The notes beneath the pieces are model-generated. The model did no database searches. It had not been told where the DNA came from and saw only the letters and a list, made by a program, of their open reading frames with translations. A program made the position numbers and the translations under genes. This document shows, one piece after another, positions 34,970-43,311 of a DNA stretch of 56,722 nucleotides. The first letter of the stretch is position 1, and the number at the start of each line of letters is the position of its first letter. Origin of the DNA: Bradyrhizobium jicamae (GTDB lineage Bacteria; Pseudomonadota; Alphaproteobacteria; Rhizobiales; Xanthobacteraceae); the NCBI RefSeq assembly GCF_001440395.1, contig NZ_LLXZ01000194.1, positions 71,735-128,456 on the forward strand. The letters run 5' to 3'.

Positions 34970-35749
34970 CTACCGGCCCAGCCATTTCGGCGGCCGCTTC
35001 TCGGCAAACGCCTTCGGGCCCTCGATGTAATCCTGCGACGCCGCCATCGCCTTCACGGCCGGGTATTCCCGCTGCTCGGCGATCGCCTGTTCCAGCGATC
35101 CATCGAGCCCGCGCTGGATCGCCTGCTTGGAAGCACGGATCGACATCGGTGAGTTCTTGCAGATCGTCTCGGCCCAACGCTCCGCGGCAGCGAGCGCTTC
35201 GCCGGCGGGAACCACCTCATTCACAAAACCGAGTTCGAACCCCTCCTTGGCCGAGACGTGGCGCGCGGTGAGGATCATGCCCATGGCGCGCTTCAGGCCG
35301 ATCTGCCGCGGCAGCCGGTGCACGCCGCCGGCCAGCGCGGCGAGGCCGACGCGCGGCTCGGGCAGGGCAAACGTCGCGTTGTCAGAGGCAATGATCAGAT
35401 CGCAGGCCAGTGCGATCTCAAAACCGCCGCCCATCGCGACGCCATTCACTGCGGCGATGATCGGCTTGTCGCAGTCGAAACGCGAGGTGAGGCCGGCGAA
35501 GCCGCCCTTGTCCCAGCCGCGCTTGCCCCCGGCCGCCTGCCATTTCAGGTCGTTGCCGGCACAGAACGCCTTGTCGCCGGCGCCGGTGACGATCGCGACC
35601 CATTGTTCAGGGTCCGCGGAGAAGTCGTCGAACACCTTGTTGAGTTCGAAATGCGCGTCGATATGCAACGCATTGTACACTTCCGGCCGCGACAGCGTGA
35701 TGATCGTGATCGGCCCCTTGCGCGTCACCTTGGAGAATTTCAGGTCCAT
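34970..35749 (-). CDS. enoyl-CoA hydratase (crotonase family)
   Basis: A 259-residue crotonase. Both catalytic glutamates of true hydratases are in place: one in G-G-G-F-E-I-A-L-A-C-D (near residue 112) and one in L-P-E-P-R-V-G-L (near 132). Oxyanion-hole residues lie in A-F-C-A-G-N-D-L-K and M-G-G-G-F. It should add water to 2-enoyl-CoA in beta-oxidation; the CaiD-like overall look leaves carnitinyl-CoA-type substrates possible. It is divergent from the acyl-CoA dehydrogenase gene with 221 bases between starts, an arrangement consistent with a shared pathway. Confidence 0.92.
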   Translation of the reverse strand: MDLKFSKVTRKGPITIITLSRPEVYNALHIDAHFELNKVFDDFSADPEQWVAIVTGAGDKAFCAGNDLKWQAAGGKRGWDKGGFAGLTSRFDCDKPIIAAVNGVAMGGGFEIALACDLIIASDNATFALPEPRVGLAALAGGVHRLPRQIGLKRAMGMILTARHVSAKEGFELGFVNEVVPAGEALAAAERWAETICKNSPMSIRASKQAIQRGLDGSLEQAIAEQREYPAVKAMAASQDYIEGPKAFAEKRPPKWLGR

Positions 35750-35970
35750 GTTGGCTCCCGTTTCGATTTTCTGCGGAGAAGAATATTGGCCGCGATCATA
35801 GCGCGAGGCGCGCGCCTGAAACCATCCAATTACGCAAGGCCCCCGCGCATGCCAAGGTCAATTCCGTTGCTTGACTTGGACGCGGTCTTCTCAGCTAAAT
35901 CGATCCGAGCAGGAGCGCTCCGTAGCGCCTAAACGCAAAAGCAATAAACGACATTTCCGGGAGAGAGACC

Positions 35971-37245
35971 TTGGATTTCAACCTGCCTGCCGACCTCACG
36001 GCCTATCTCGACGAACTCGACCGCTTCATCGCGCGCGAGATCAAGCCGCTGGAGGAGGCTGACGACAACATCCGCTTCTTCGACCACCGCCGCGAATGGG
36101 CGCGCACCGATTTCGAAAAGGGCGGCCTGCCGCGGCATGAATGGGAAGCGCTGCTGCGCAAGGCGAAGAATCTTGCCGATGCCGCAGGCCACCTGCGCTT
36201 CGCGATTCCGAAGCGCTATGGCGGCAAGGATGGTTCCAACCTCTGGATGGCCGTGATCCGCGAGCACTTTGCGTCAAAGGGCCTCGGTCTGCACAATGAT
36301 CTGCAGAACGAGCATTCGATCGTCGGCAACCTGCCGCTTGTCACCATGCTCGACCGCTACGGCACCGATGAGCAGAAGGCGATGATCGAAGGCTCGATCA
36401 CGGGGAAATTCCGCATCACCTTCGGCCTCACCGAGCCCGACCATGGTTCGGATGCGACGCATATGGAAACCAGGGCGGCGCAGGCGACGCGCGACAACGT
36501 CAAGGGCTGGATCATCAACGGCCAGAAGATGTGGACCACCGGCATGCATGTCGCGACCCACTGCGCGCTGTTCGCCCGCACCGCGGGCAATGACGGCGAC
36601 GCGCGCGGCATCACCTGCTTCCTGGTGCCGGCGAAGAGCGAAGGTGTGAAGGTCGAGGAGTACATGTGGACCTTCAACATGCCGACGGATCATCCGCGCG
36701 TCAGCTTCACGGATGTATTCGTGCCGGAGGACGCCTTGTTCGGCGAGATCGGCCGCGGGCTGTCGCTGGCGCAATGTTTTGTGCACGAGAACCGCATCCG
36801 GCAGGCGGCAAGCTCGCTGGGCGCGGCGGTCTATTGCATCAACGAGAGCGTCAAATACGCGCGTGAACGAAAGCCGTTCGGCAGGGCGCTGGCCGAGAAC
36901 CAGGCAATCCAGTGGCCGCTGGTCGAACTGGCGACGCAGGCCGAAATGCTGCGGCTGTTGATCCGCAAGACGGCATGGGAGATGGACCAGCTCACCCAGG
37001 CCCAGGTCGAGAACACGCTCTCCGACCGGGTCTCGATGTGCAACTACTGGGCAAACCGCCTGTGCTGCGAAGCCGCCGACCGCGCCATGCAGGTGCATGG
37101 CGGCATGGGCTATTCGCGCCACAAGCCGTTCGAGCACATCTACCGCCACCACCGCCGCTACCGCATCACTGAAGGCAGCGAGGAAATCCAGAAGCGGAAG
37201 GTGGCGGGGTTCCTGTTCGGCTACATGGGGGCGGGGAAACACTAG
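35971..37245 (+). CDS. acyl-CoA dehydrogenase
   Basis: A 424-residue FAD-dependent acyl-CoA dehydrogenase. Motifs: F-G-L-T-E-P-D-H-G-S-D-A-T (about 151-163), W-I-I-N-G-Q-K-M-W-T-T-G (about 180-191), V-H-G-G-M-G-Y-S (about 375) and the probable catalytic base in I-T-E-G-S-E-E-I-Q (about 405). The start is a TTG at 35971 preceded by GGGAGAGAGA; no ATG fits. Its size and the nearby phosphotransferase and DUF6285 genes resemble ACAD10/11-type systems. The GFA gene starts 11 bases downstream and is probably cotranscribed. Confidence 0.92.
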   Translation: MDFNLPADLTAYLDELDRFIAREIKPLEEADDNIRFFDHRREWARTDFEKGGLPRHEWEALLRKAKNLADAAGHLRFAIPKRYGGKDGSNLWMAVIREHFASKGLGLHNDLQNEHSIVGNLPLVTMLDRYGTDEQKAMIEGSITGKFRITFGLTEPDHGSDATHMETRAAQATRDNVKGWIINGQKMWTTGMHVATHCALFARTAGNDGDARGITCFLVPAKSEGVKVEEYMWTFNMPTDHPRVSFTDVFVPEDALFGEIGRGLSLAQCFVHENRIRQAASSLGAAVYCINESVKYARERKPFGRALAENQAIQWPLVELATQAEMLRLLIRKTAWEMDQLTQAQVENTLSDRVSMCNYWANRLCCEAADRAMQVHGGMGYSRHKPFEHIYRHHRRYRITEGSEEIQKRKVAGFLFGYMGAGKH

Positions 37246-37255
37246 GAGCAAAGCC

Positions 37256-37726
37256 ATGGAAGGTGGATGCGCCTGCGGACATATCCGCTATCGCCTGACC
37301 GGCAGGCCGCTGATCGTCAATGCCTGCCATTGCACCTGGTGCCAGCGCGAGACCGGCACTGTGCACGCGCTGAACGCGGTGTACGAGTTCGACCGGGTCG
37401 AGCATATCGCAGCGGAGCCGGAAATCATCGACACGCCATCGGCCAGCGGCAAGGGCCAGCGCATCGCGCGCTGCCCGGTCTGCAAGGTCGCCATCTGGAG
37501 CAACTATCCCGGCGCGGGTCCGGCGATGCGCTTCGTGCGCGTCGGCACCATGGACGTCCCGTCGCAATGCCCGCCGGACGTTCATATCTTCACGTCCACC
37601 AAGCAGCCCTGGGTAACGCTGCCGCCGGGTGCCAAGGTGTTCGCCGAGTTCTACGATATCAACGAGGTCTGGTCGGACGAAGCCAAGGAGCGGAGACGGG
37701 CGTTGCGGGAGCGGATGAAGAAGTAA
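37256..37726 (+). CDS. GFA family protein (glutathione-dependent formaldehyde-activating fold)
   Basis: A 156-residue zinc-binding beta protein. The family Cys set is visible: G-G-C-A-C-G-H-I-R-Y (residues 3-12), C-H-C-T-W-C-Q-R-E-T-G (about 29-39) and C-P-V-C-K (about 75). Founding members accelerate formation of S-hydroxymethylglutathione, but many relatives have no proven activity, so a specific function should not be assumed. The ATG at 37256 has an AGGAGC ribosome site 11 bases after the acyl-CoA dehydrogenase stop, indicating one operon. Confidence 0.9.
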   Translation: MEGGCACGHIRYRLTGRPLIVNACHCTWCQRETGTVHALNAVYEFDRVEHIAAEPEIIDTPSASGKGQRIARCPVCKVAIWSNYPGAGPAMRFVRVGTMDVPSQCPPDVHIFTSTKQPWVTLPPGAKVFAEFYDINEVWSDEAKERRRALRERMKK

Positions 37727-37760
37727 GCGCTGCTACGTTCGTTCGGCCTTGCAAGGAATC

Positions 37761-37854
37761 GTAGGGTGGGCAAAGGCGCGTTAGCGCCGTGCCCACCATC
37801 TTGATGCGTGAAGGTGGCTGAAATAGTGAGCACGCTGTGCTTTGCCCACCCTAC
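37761..37854. repeat. palindromic intergenic repeat, family A, copy 7
   Basis: GTAGGGTGGGCAAAGGCGCG at the left and TTTGCCCACCCTAC at the right; the right inner arm is partly eroded. It lies between the convergent GFA and acyl-CoA synthetase stops. Confidence 0.85.
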
Positions 37855-37863
37855 GAAGCGGGA

Positions 37864-39444
37864 TCAATTCCCCTGCCGATCCTTGCCTGCCCAATACGGC
37901 TCGCGCAGATTCCGCCGCAAAATCTTCCCCGACGGATTGCGCGGCAGCGCGTCGAGAAATTCCACCGACTTCGGCGTCTTGAAGCCGGCGATGCGCTCGC
38001 GCGTAAAATTGATGATGTCGGTGGCGGTCGCCTGCTTGCCGGGCTTCACCACCACGATCGCCTTCACCGCCTCGCCCCATTTGTCGTCGGGGATGCCGAT
38101 CACGGCGGCTTCGGCGACATCTGGATGATCGCAGATCGCGCTCTCGACCTCGGCCGGATAGATGTTCTCGCCGCCGGAGATGATCATGTCCTTGATGCGG
38201 TCATGGATATAGAGGTAGCCGTCCTCGTCCATGTAGCCGGCGTCACCGGTGCGCAGCCAGCCGTCGCTGCCGAGCGTTCTCGCGGTCGCCTCCGGCAGGT
38301 TCCAGTAGCCCGCCATGTTGGAGCCGGAGCGGGTGGCGATTTCGCCGACCTGGCGCGGCGGCAGGCGGTTGCCGTCGGGATCGAGGATTGCAAGCTCAAT
38401 GCCGGGTAGCGCCTTGCCGGCCGAGCGCATGCGCTCCAGCCCCTCGACATGGTCTTCGGGCGGAAGGGCAACGATGGTGCCTGTCGTCTCGGTCATGCCG
38501 TAGAGCTGCACGAAGCCGCATTTGAACACCTCGATGCACTCCTTCAGGAGCGCGGCGGGAATCGGGGAGGCGCCGTAGAGCATGTATTTCAGGCGGGAAA
38601 AATCGACCTGCTTCGCCCGCGGCTGCCGCACCACGAACTGCATCGCCGCCGGCACCATGAACAGCTTTGTAATGCCGGACTGCTCGAGGAAATCCAGCAC
38701 CTTGGTCGGATCGAATTCGCGCGCGATCACGCCCCTGGCGCCGTGATAGAGACCCATCACGCCCCAGCCGGAGCCGCCGATATGGAACACCGGCATCGCC
38801 ACCAGCGAGACGTCATCCGTCGACCACGTGTTCCATTCCGGCTTCTCGGCCGCGTTGCCGGCGGTCGCGAGGTTGAGGAAGTTGGCATGCGACAGCATCG
38901 CGCCCTTGGGCTTGCCTGTGGTGCCCGAGGTATAGAGCTGGATCGCGATGTCCTGCGGGCTGATCGGCACCTTCGGATCGTCGCCGCTGGCCGCATCGCG
39001 CCAGGCCGTGAAATCCTGCCATTCCGGCGCACCGCCTTCGGTGGTGATGACGGTGCCGACATCGGGCAATTGCGGCTTGATGTTGCGAACCTGGGTGATG
39101 AACTCAGGCCCCACGAACAGCACCGGCGCCTTGCAGTCGCCGACGATGAAGGCGACCTCGGGGCCAGCGAGGCGCCAGTTGACCGGCGCCATCACCACCC
39201 GGGCCTTCATAGCCCCCATCAGCAGTTCGAAATAGAAGTCGCTGTTCTTGCCGAGATAGGCGATCCGCTCGCCCGGCTTGACGCCCATCGCAATCAGCGC
39301 GTTGGCGACGCGGTTGGTCCTGACGTCGAACTCGGCAAAGCTGGTCTGCCGTCCCTCGAACTCATAGGCGATGGCCTCGCCATACGTTCGTGCGCGTTCC
39401 CGCACCATCTCGACAAGGTCAGTCAATTCCTGCGAAGCGGACAT
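37864..39444 (-). CDS. AMP-forming acyl-CoA synthetase (long-chain type)
   Basis: A 526-residue ANL-family ligase that activates a carboxylic acid via an acyl-AMP to its CoA thioester. The P-loop-like motif Y-T-S-G-T-T-G-K-P-K-G (about 172-182), the Y-G-M-T-E-T-T-G motif (about 312-319), and the hinge region Y-I-H-D-R-I-K-D-M-I-I-S-G-G-E-N (about 413-428) are intact, and the C-terminal lysine in P-R-N-P-S-G-K-I-L is present. The ATG at 39444 fits; the 64 upstream in-frame codons lie in a family D repeat. It shares its strand with the dienoyl-CoA reductase-like SDR. Chain specificity is unknown. Confidence 0.93.
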   Translation of the reverse strand: MSASQELTDLVEMVRERARTYGEAIAYEFEGRQTSFAEFDVRTNRVANALIAMGVKPGERIAYLGKNSDFYFELLMGAMKARVVMAPVNWRLAGPEVAFIVGDCKAPVLFVGPEFITQVRNIKPQLPDVGTVITTEGGAPEWQDFTAWRDAASGDDPKVPISPQDIAIQLYTSGTTGKPKGAMLSHANFLNLATAGNAAEKPEWNTWSTDDVSLVAMPVFHIGGSGWGVMGLYHGARGVIAREFDPTKVLDFLEQSGITKLFMVPAAMQFVVRQPRAKQVDFSRLKYMLYGASPIPAALLKECIEVFKCGFVQLYGMTETTGTIVALPPEDHVEGLERMRSAGKALPGIELAILDPDGNRLPPRQVGEIATRSGSNMAGYWNLPEATARTLGSDGWLRTGDAGYMDEDGYLYIHDRIKDMIISGGENIYPAEVESAICDHPDVAEAAVIGIPDDKWGEAVKAIVVVKPGKQATATDIINFTRERIAGFKTPKSVEFLDALPRNPSGKILRRNLREPYWAGKDRQGN

Positions 39445-39517
39445 GTCACTCCCGTATCGTCTTGTTATCGTTGCGCAGAGTTTGGCGTTATCGCGCGGCA
39501 AAGACAATACGGCTCGG

Positions 39518-39634
39518 TCGTTCCTGCGAAAGCCGGAACCCATACGCCGCGGCTCATCGGTAAAGACGATGCCGCCAATTGCCTTCGCAAAACCAACGCT
39601 GGTGGTTATGGGTCCCTGCTTTCGCAGGGACGAC
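39518..39634. repeat. palindromic intergenic repeat, family D, copy 1
   Basis: Left arm GTCGTTCCTGCGAAAGCCGG with CCCATACGCCG, right arm TTATGGGTCCCTGCTTTCGC and AGGGACGAC. The two ends are inverted copies around a roughly 55-base centre. A second copy lies at 43102-43221. It sits between the SDR stop (39638) and the acyl-CoA synthetase start (39444). Confidence 0.8.
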
Positions 39635-39637
39635 AAC

Positions 39638-40510
39638 CTACCCCCTGGCCGCGCGGTCCTTCTCGTTCTGCGCCTTGATCGAGTCGCGCGCCTTGTTCCA
39701 GTCGTCGTCGCTCCAGTCGCGCAACTGATAGAAATTGCCGCCCATGGCGAGGGCCTGCGCGCCGTCCATGGCGATGGTTTCGCCGTTGATCCAGTCGCAG
39801 CCGCCGGAGATCAGGAACACGGCAAGATTCTGCAACTCCTCCATGGTGCCGACGCGGCCCATCGGGTTCTGCGCCCGGGTGCGCGCGCCGGCCTCGTCGC
39901 CGGGCTTGATGCGCTTGCTCATGCCCTCGGTCGGGATTTCACCTGGCGCAATCGTGTTGAGGCGGATGCCGTGTCTACCCCATTCGACCGCAAGCGACAT
40001 CGTCATGGCGTGGATCGCCGATTTGCTCATCGCCGACGGCACCACATAGGGCGAGCCGTTGCGCACCCAGGTCACCGTGATCGACACCACGTTGCCGCGG
40101 TGGCCTCCGGCGATCCAGCGCCGTCCGACCGCATGTGTCACATAGAAGGTGCCGTGCATCACGATGTTGGCGACCGCATCGAAGCCGCGCGGCGAAAGCT
40201 CTTCCGAGCGCGAGATGAAATTGCCGGCGGCGTTGTTGATGAGGTCGGTGAGGGGACCCGAGGTCCAGATCTGCTCGATCATTTCATCGACCGCCATCGC
40301 ATTGCGGATGTCGACGCCGTGGCTGACCACGCGCCCGCCATGCAGGTCCATCAATTCGGTTGCAGTCTCGTCGCACACAATTTTGCGTCGGCCGCAGATG
40401 TGGACCTCGGCTCCCAGTTGCAGGAACCGCGCGGCCATGGACTTGCCGAGGCCGGTGCCGCCTCCGGTCACGAGAATGCGGCGCCCGGCGAGAAGCTGAT
40501 CGTTGAACAT
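39638..40510 (-). CDS. SDR of the 2,4-dienoyl-CoA reductase type
   Basis: A 290-residue SDR with cofactor motif T-G-G-G-T-G-L-G (about 16-23) and N-N-A-A-G-N-F (about 93-99). In place of the usual Y-x-x-x-K it has S-A-M-S-K; a Ser four residues before the Lys is what mitochondrial-type 2,4-dienoyl-CoA reductases use, and the N-N-A-A-G-N-F-I-S stretch also fits that branch. Such enzymes remove double bonds during oxidation of polyunsaturated acyl-CoA with NADPH. The ATG at 40510 is preferred; a GTG three codons upstream is possible. The neighbouring acyl-CoA synthetase and crotonase genes support the assignment. Confidence 0.85.
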   Translation of the reverse strand: MFNDQLLAGRRILVTGGGTGLGKSMAARFLQLGAEVHICGRRKIVCDETATELMDLHGGRVVSHGVDIRNAMAVDEMIEQIWTSGPLTDLINNAAGNFISRSEELSPRGFDAVANIVMHGTFYVTHAVGRRWIAGGHRGNVVSITVTWVRNGSPYVVPSAMSKSAIHAMTMSLAVEWGRHGIRLNTIAPGEIPTEGMSKRIKPGDEAGARTRAQNPMGRVGTMEELQNLAVFLISGGCDWINGETIAMDGAQALAMGGNFYQLRDWSDDDWNKARDSIKAQNEKDRAARG

Positions 40511-40610
40511 CGTTTCCACCCACGGGATTGTCTGTTAATTGGTCGATTGACTAAAACCGGACAATTCCGTTCTGTAAAGCCGCAACAGCGGTATCAGCGA
40601 GGAGATTTTC

Positions 40611-41426
40611 ATGGAGCAACGCGTCGCGATCTCGATTTCGGACGGTATCGCCGATGTCCGGCTGGTGCGGGCCGACAAGATGAATGCGCTCGATGCTGCC
40701 ATGTTCGAGGCGCTGGTGGCGGCGACCGAGCGGCTGGCGCATGAAAAAGGCGTCCGGGTGGTAGTATTGTCGGGGGAGGGACGGGCGTTTTGCGCCGGTC
40801 TCGATATGGGGCGCTTCCAGGCCATGAAGGAAAATGGCGGTAACGGGATCGCCGGTGGCGAGAAACGCGACCTCACTGCACGCACCCATGGTCTCGCGAA
40901 CTTTCCGCAAGCTGCGGTCTGGGGCTGGCGCCAGCTTCCGGTGCCTGTCATCGCTGCGATTCAGGGCGTGGCGTTCGGCGGCGGCTTCCAGCTTGCGCTC
41001 GGCGCCGACATGCGCTTCCTCACGCCCGACGCGCGGATGTCGATCATGGAAATCAAATGGGGCCTGGTGCCCGACATGGCGGGCACGCCGATCCTCGCCA
41101 GCCTCGTCCGCGACGATATTTTGCGGGATCTGACCTATACCGGTCGCATCTTCTCCGCGCAGGAAGCCATGAGCTACGGGCTTGCGACGCGGATCTGCGA
41201 CGATCCCCGCGCGGCGGCGTTCGAAGTTGCGCGCGAGATCGCCGGCAACAGCCCCGATGCGATCCGCGCCGCCAAGCGCATGCTCAACAAGCTGTCCGTC
41301 GATCCGGCGCCGGCGCTGCTGGCTGAATCCGTCGAGCAGCAGAAACTGATCGGCAGCCCCAACCAGACCGAGGCGGTGCGTGCCAATATGGAAAAACGCG
41401 CGCCGCGGTTTGCGGAGGCGGGATAG
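40611..41426 (+). CDS. crotonase / enoyl-CoA hydratase-isomerase family protein
   Basis: A 271-residue crotonase-fold protein. Oxyanion-hole segments G-R-A-F-C-A-G-L-D-M (about 60-70) and A-F-G-G-G-F-Q-L-A-L-G-A-D are present. The first hydratase Glu is replaced by Gln, while the second segment I-M-E-I-K-W-G-L-V-P-D-M-A-G-T keeps Glu and adds an Asp, as in dienoyl-CoA or enoyl-CoA isomerases. Isomerisation is therefore more likely than hydration; substrate is unknown. An AGCGAGGAG ribosome site precedes the ATG. It is divergent from the dienoyl-CoA reductase-like SDR, with about 100 bases between starts. Confidence 0.88.
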   Translation: MEQRVAISISDGIADVRLVRADKMNALDAAMFEALVAATERLAHEKGVRVVVLSGEGRAFCAGLDMGRFQAMKENGGNGIAGGEKRDLTARTHGLANFPQAAVWGWRQLPVPVIAAIQGVAFGGGFQLALGADMRFLTPDARMSIMEIKWGLVPDMAGTPILASLVRDDILRDLTYTGRIFSAQEAMSYGLATRICDDPRAAAFEVAREIAGNSPDAIRAAKRMLNKLSVDPAPALLAESVEQQKLIGSPNQTEAVRANMEKRAPRFAEAG

Positions 41427-41433
41427 TTTAATC

Positions 41434-41516
41434 CGTCATTCCGGGATGGTGCGTTAGCACCAGACCCGGAATCTCGAGATTCCGGGTTCGATGTTGCGCA
41501 TCGCCCCGGAATGACG
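41434..41516. repeat. palindromic intergenic repeat, family C, copy 1
   Basis: Outer arms CGTCATTCCGGG and CCCCGGAATGACG around a central perfect palindrome, CCCGGAATCTCGAGATTCCG GG. A second copy lies at 48555-48636. It sits between two + strand genes, the crotonase and the second acyl-CoA synthetase. Confidence 0.85.
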
Positions 41517-41553
41517 TCGACACAAAACCCGGCAGCAGATCGGAAAGCGACAA

Positions 41554-43095
41554 ATGTCTTCCTCCCCCTTCCTCGGCATCATCAGCGGCCCGCGCCGCCG
41601 CAGCCACGACGAGATTGCCGAGCACAGTGAGCGCATCGCCAGCGGCCTGCAAAAACTCGGCGTCAAGCAGGGCGACAGTGTCGCCATGCTGATGCGCAAC
41701 GACATCGCCTTCATCGAGGCAGCCTATGCCGCCATGCGGCTCGGCGCCTATGGCGTGCCGGTGAACTGGCACTTCAAGCCGGAAGAGATCAATTACGTGC
41801 TGAAGGATTCCGGCACCGCGGTGCTGATCGCGCATGCCGACATGCTGCACCAGTTGCGCGAGGCTATCCCGGATGGCGTCACTGCGCTCAGCGTGCCGAC
41901 GCCGCCGGAGATCGTCGCCAATTACAAGATCGATCCTGATCATCTCGCGACGCCCGATTTCGCCATCGATTTCGAATCCTGGCTGAAGCAGCACCCGCGC
42001 TATGACGGACCGGCAGTGCCGCAGCCGCAGAACATGATCTATACGTCGGGCACCACCGGCCATCCCAAGGGGGTTCGTCGTTTCGCGCCGACGCCTGAGC
42101 AGACCGCCAACGCCGAACGCATGCGCGCGATGATCTATGGCCTCAAGCCGGGTGCCCGCGCGCTGCTGCCGGGGCCGCTCTATCATTCGGCGCCGAACTC
42201 CTTCGGCCTGCGCGCCGGCCGGCTCGGCGGTGCGCTGGTGATCATGCCGCGCTTCGACGCGGAAGAATTTTTGCACGTGATCGAAACCGAAGAGATCGAC
42301 ACCATCTTCATGGTGCCGACCATGTTCATCCGGCTGATGAAGCTGCCGGAGGAGGTCCGCAGGAAGTACGACATGTCCTCGCTGCGCCACATCATCCATG
42401 CCGCCGCGCCGTGCCCGGCCGACGTCAAGCGCGCGATGATCGAGTGGTGGGGCCCGGTCATCTACGAATTCTACGGCTCGACCGAGTCGGGCGCGGTCAC
42501 CTTTGCCACATCAGAGGACGCGCTGAAGAAGCCCGGCACCGTCGGCAAGATTTCGCCCGGCGCGGAGCTGCGCTTCATCGGCGATGACGGCAGGGAATTG
42601 CCACAGGGCGAGATCGGCGAAATCTATTCGCGCATCGCGGGTAATCCGGATTTCACCTATCACAACAAGCCGGAAAAGCGTTCAGAGATCGATCGCGAAG
42701 GCTTCATCACCTCGGGCGACGTCGGCTATATCGACGCCGAGGGCTACGTCTTCATCTGCGACCGCAAGCGCGACATGGTGATCTCGGGCGGCGTCAACAT
42801 CTATCCGGCCGAGATCGAAGCCGCGCTGCATGCGATATCGGGCGTGCATGACTGCGCAGTGTTCGGTATTCCCGATGCCGAATTCGGGGAGGCGCTGATG
42901 GCGGTGGTCGAGCCGCAGCCGGGCGTGACACTCGATCTCGCTTCCATCCGCGGCCAGCTCAAGGTCTCGCTCGCCGACTACAAGGTGCCGAAGCACATCG
43001 AGATCCAGTCGAACCTGCCGCGCGAGGATTCCGGCAAGATCTTCAAGCGCCGGCTGCGCGATCCCTACTGGGAGCGGGCCGGGCGGAGGATTTAG
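41554..43095 (+). CDS. AMP-forming acyl-CoA synthetase
   Basis: A 513-residue ANL-family ligase. Motifs: I-Y-T-S-G-T-T-G-H-P-K-G (about 163-174), F-Y-G-S-T-E-S-G (about 307-314), S-G-D-V-G-Y-I-D (about 389) and the hinge F-I-C-D-R-K-R-D-M-V-I-S-G-G-V-N (about 400-415), with the catalytic Lys in E-D-S-G-K-I-F-K near the end. It is shorter at the N-terminus than the synthetase at 37864-39444 and only distantly similar, so the two probably activate different acids. It follows the crotonase on the same strand, separated by a family C repeat. Confidence 0.92.
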   Translation: MSSSPFLGIISGPRRRSHDEIAEHSERIASGLQKLGVKQGDSVAMLMRNDIAFIEAAYAAMRLGAYGVPVNWHFKPEEINYVLKDSGTAVLIAHADMLHQLREAIPDGVTALSVPTPPEIVANYKIDPDHLATPDFAIDFESWLKQHPRYDGPAVPQPQNMIYTSGTTGHPKGVRRFAPTPEQTANAERMRAMIYGLKPGARALLPGPLYHSAPNSFGLRAGRLGGALVIMPRFDAEEFLHVIETEEIDTIFMVPTMFIRLMKLPEEVRRKYDMSSLRHIIHAAAPCPADVKRAMIEWWGPVIYEFYGSTESGAVTFATSEDALKKPGTVGKISPGAELRFIGDDGRELPQGEIGEIYSRIAGNPDFTYHNKPEKRSEIDREGFITSGDVGYIDAEGYVFICDRKRDMVISGGVNIYPAEIEAALHAISGVHDCAVFGIPDAEFGEALMAVVEPQPGVTLDLASIRGQLKVSLADYKVPKHIEIQSNLPREDSGKIFKRRLRDPYWERAGRRI

Positions 43096-43101
43096 GTATT
43101 T

Positions 43102-43221
43102 CGTCGTCCCTGCGAACGCAGGGACCCATAACCACAGGCCGCGGGGCTTTCAAAAGGTGTCTTCCTGCGTGCTCTAAAGGGAGGACACGGCGTATGGGTC
43201 CCCGCTTTCGCTGGGACGACG
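43102..43221. repeat. palindromic intergenic repeat, family D, copy 2
   Basis: CGTCGTCCCTGCGAACGCAG and GGGACCCATAACC at the left; GTATGGGTCCCCGCTTTCGC and TGGGACGAC at the right, inverted around the centre. It begins six bases after the acyl-CoA synthetase stop and ends 91 bases before ppc. Confidence 0.82.
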
Positions 43222-43311
43222 GATACCTGCACCGCCTCCATCTTTATCTTGCACTGCGGCAAAAAAATTGCACACTCGGGACAGCCGGGCTGTTCCTGAG
43301 GTGGCGCGCCA

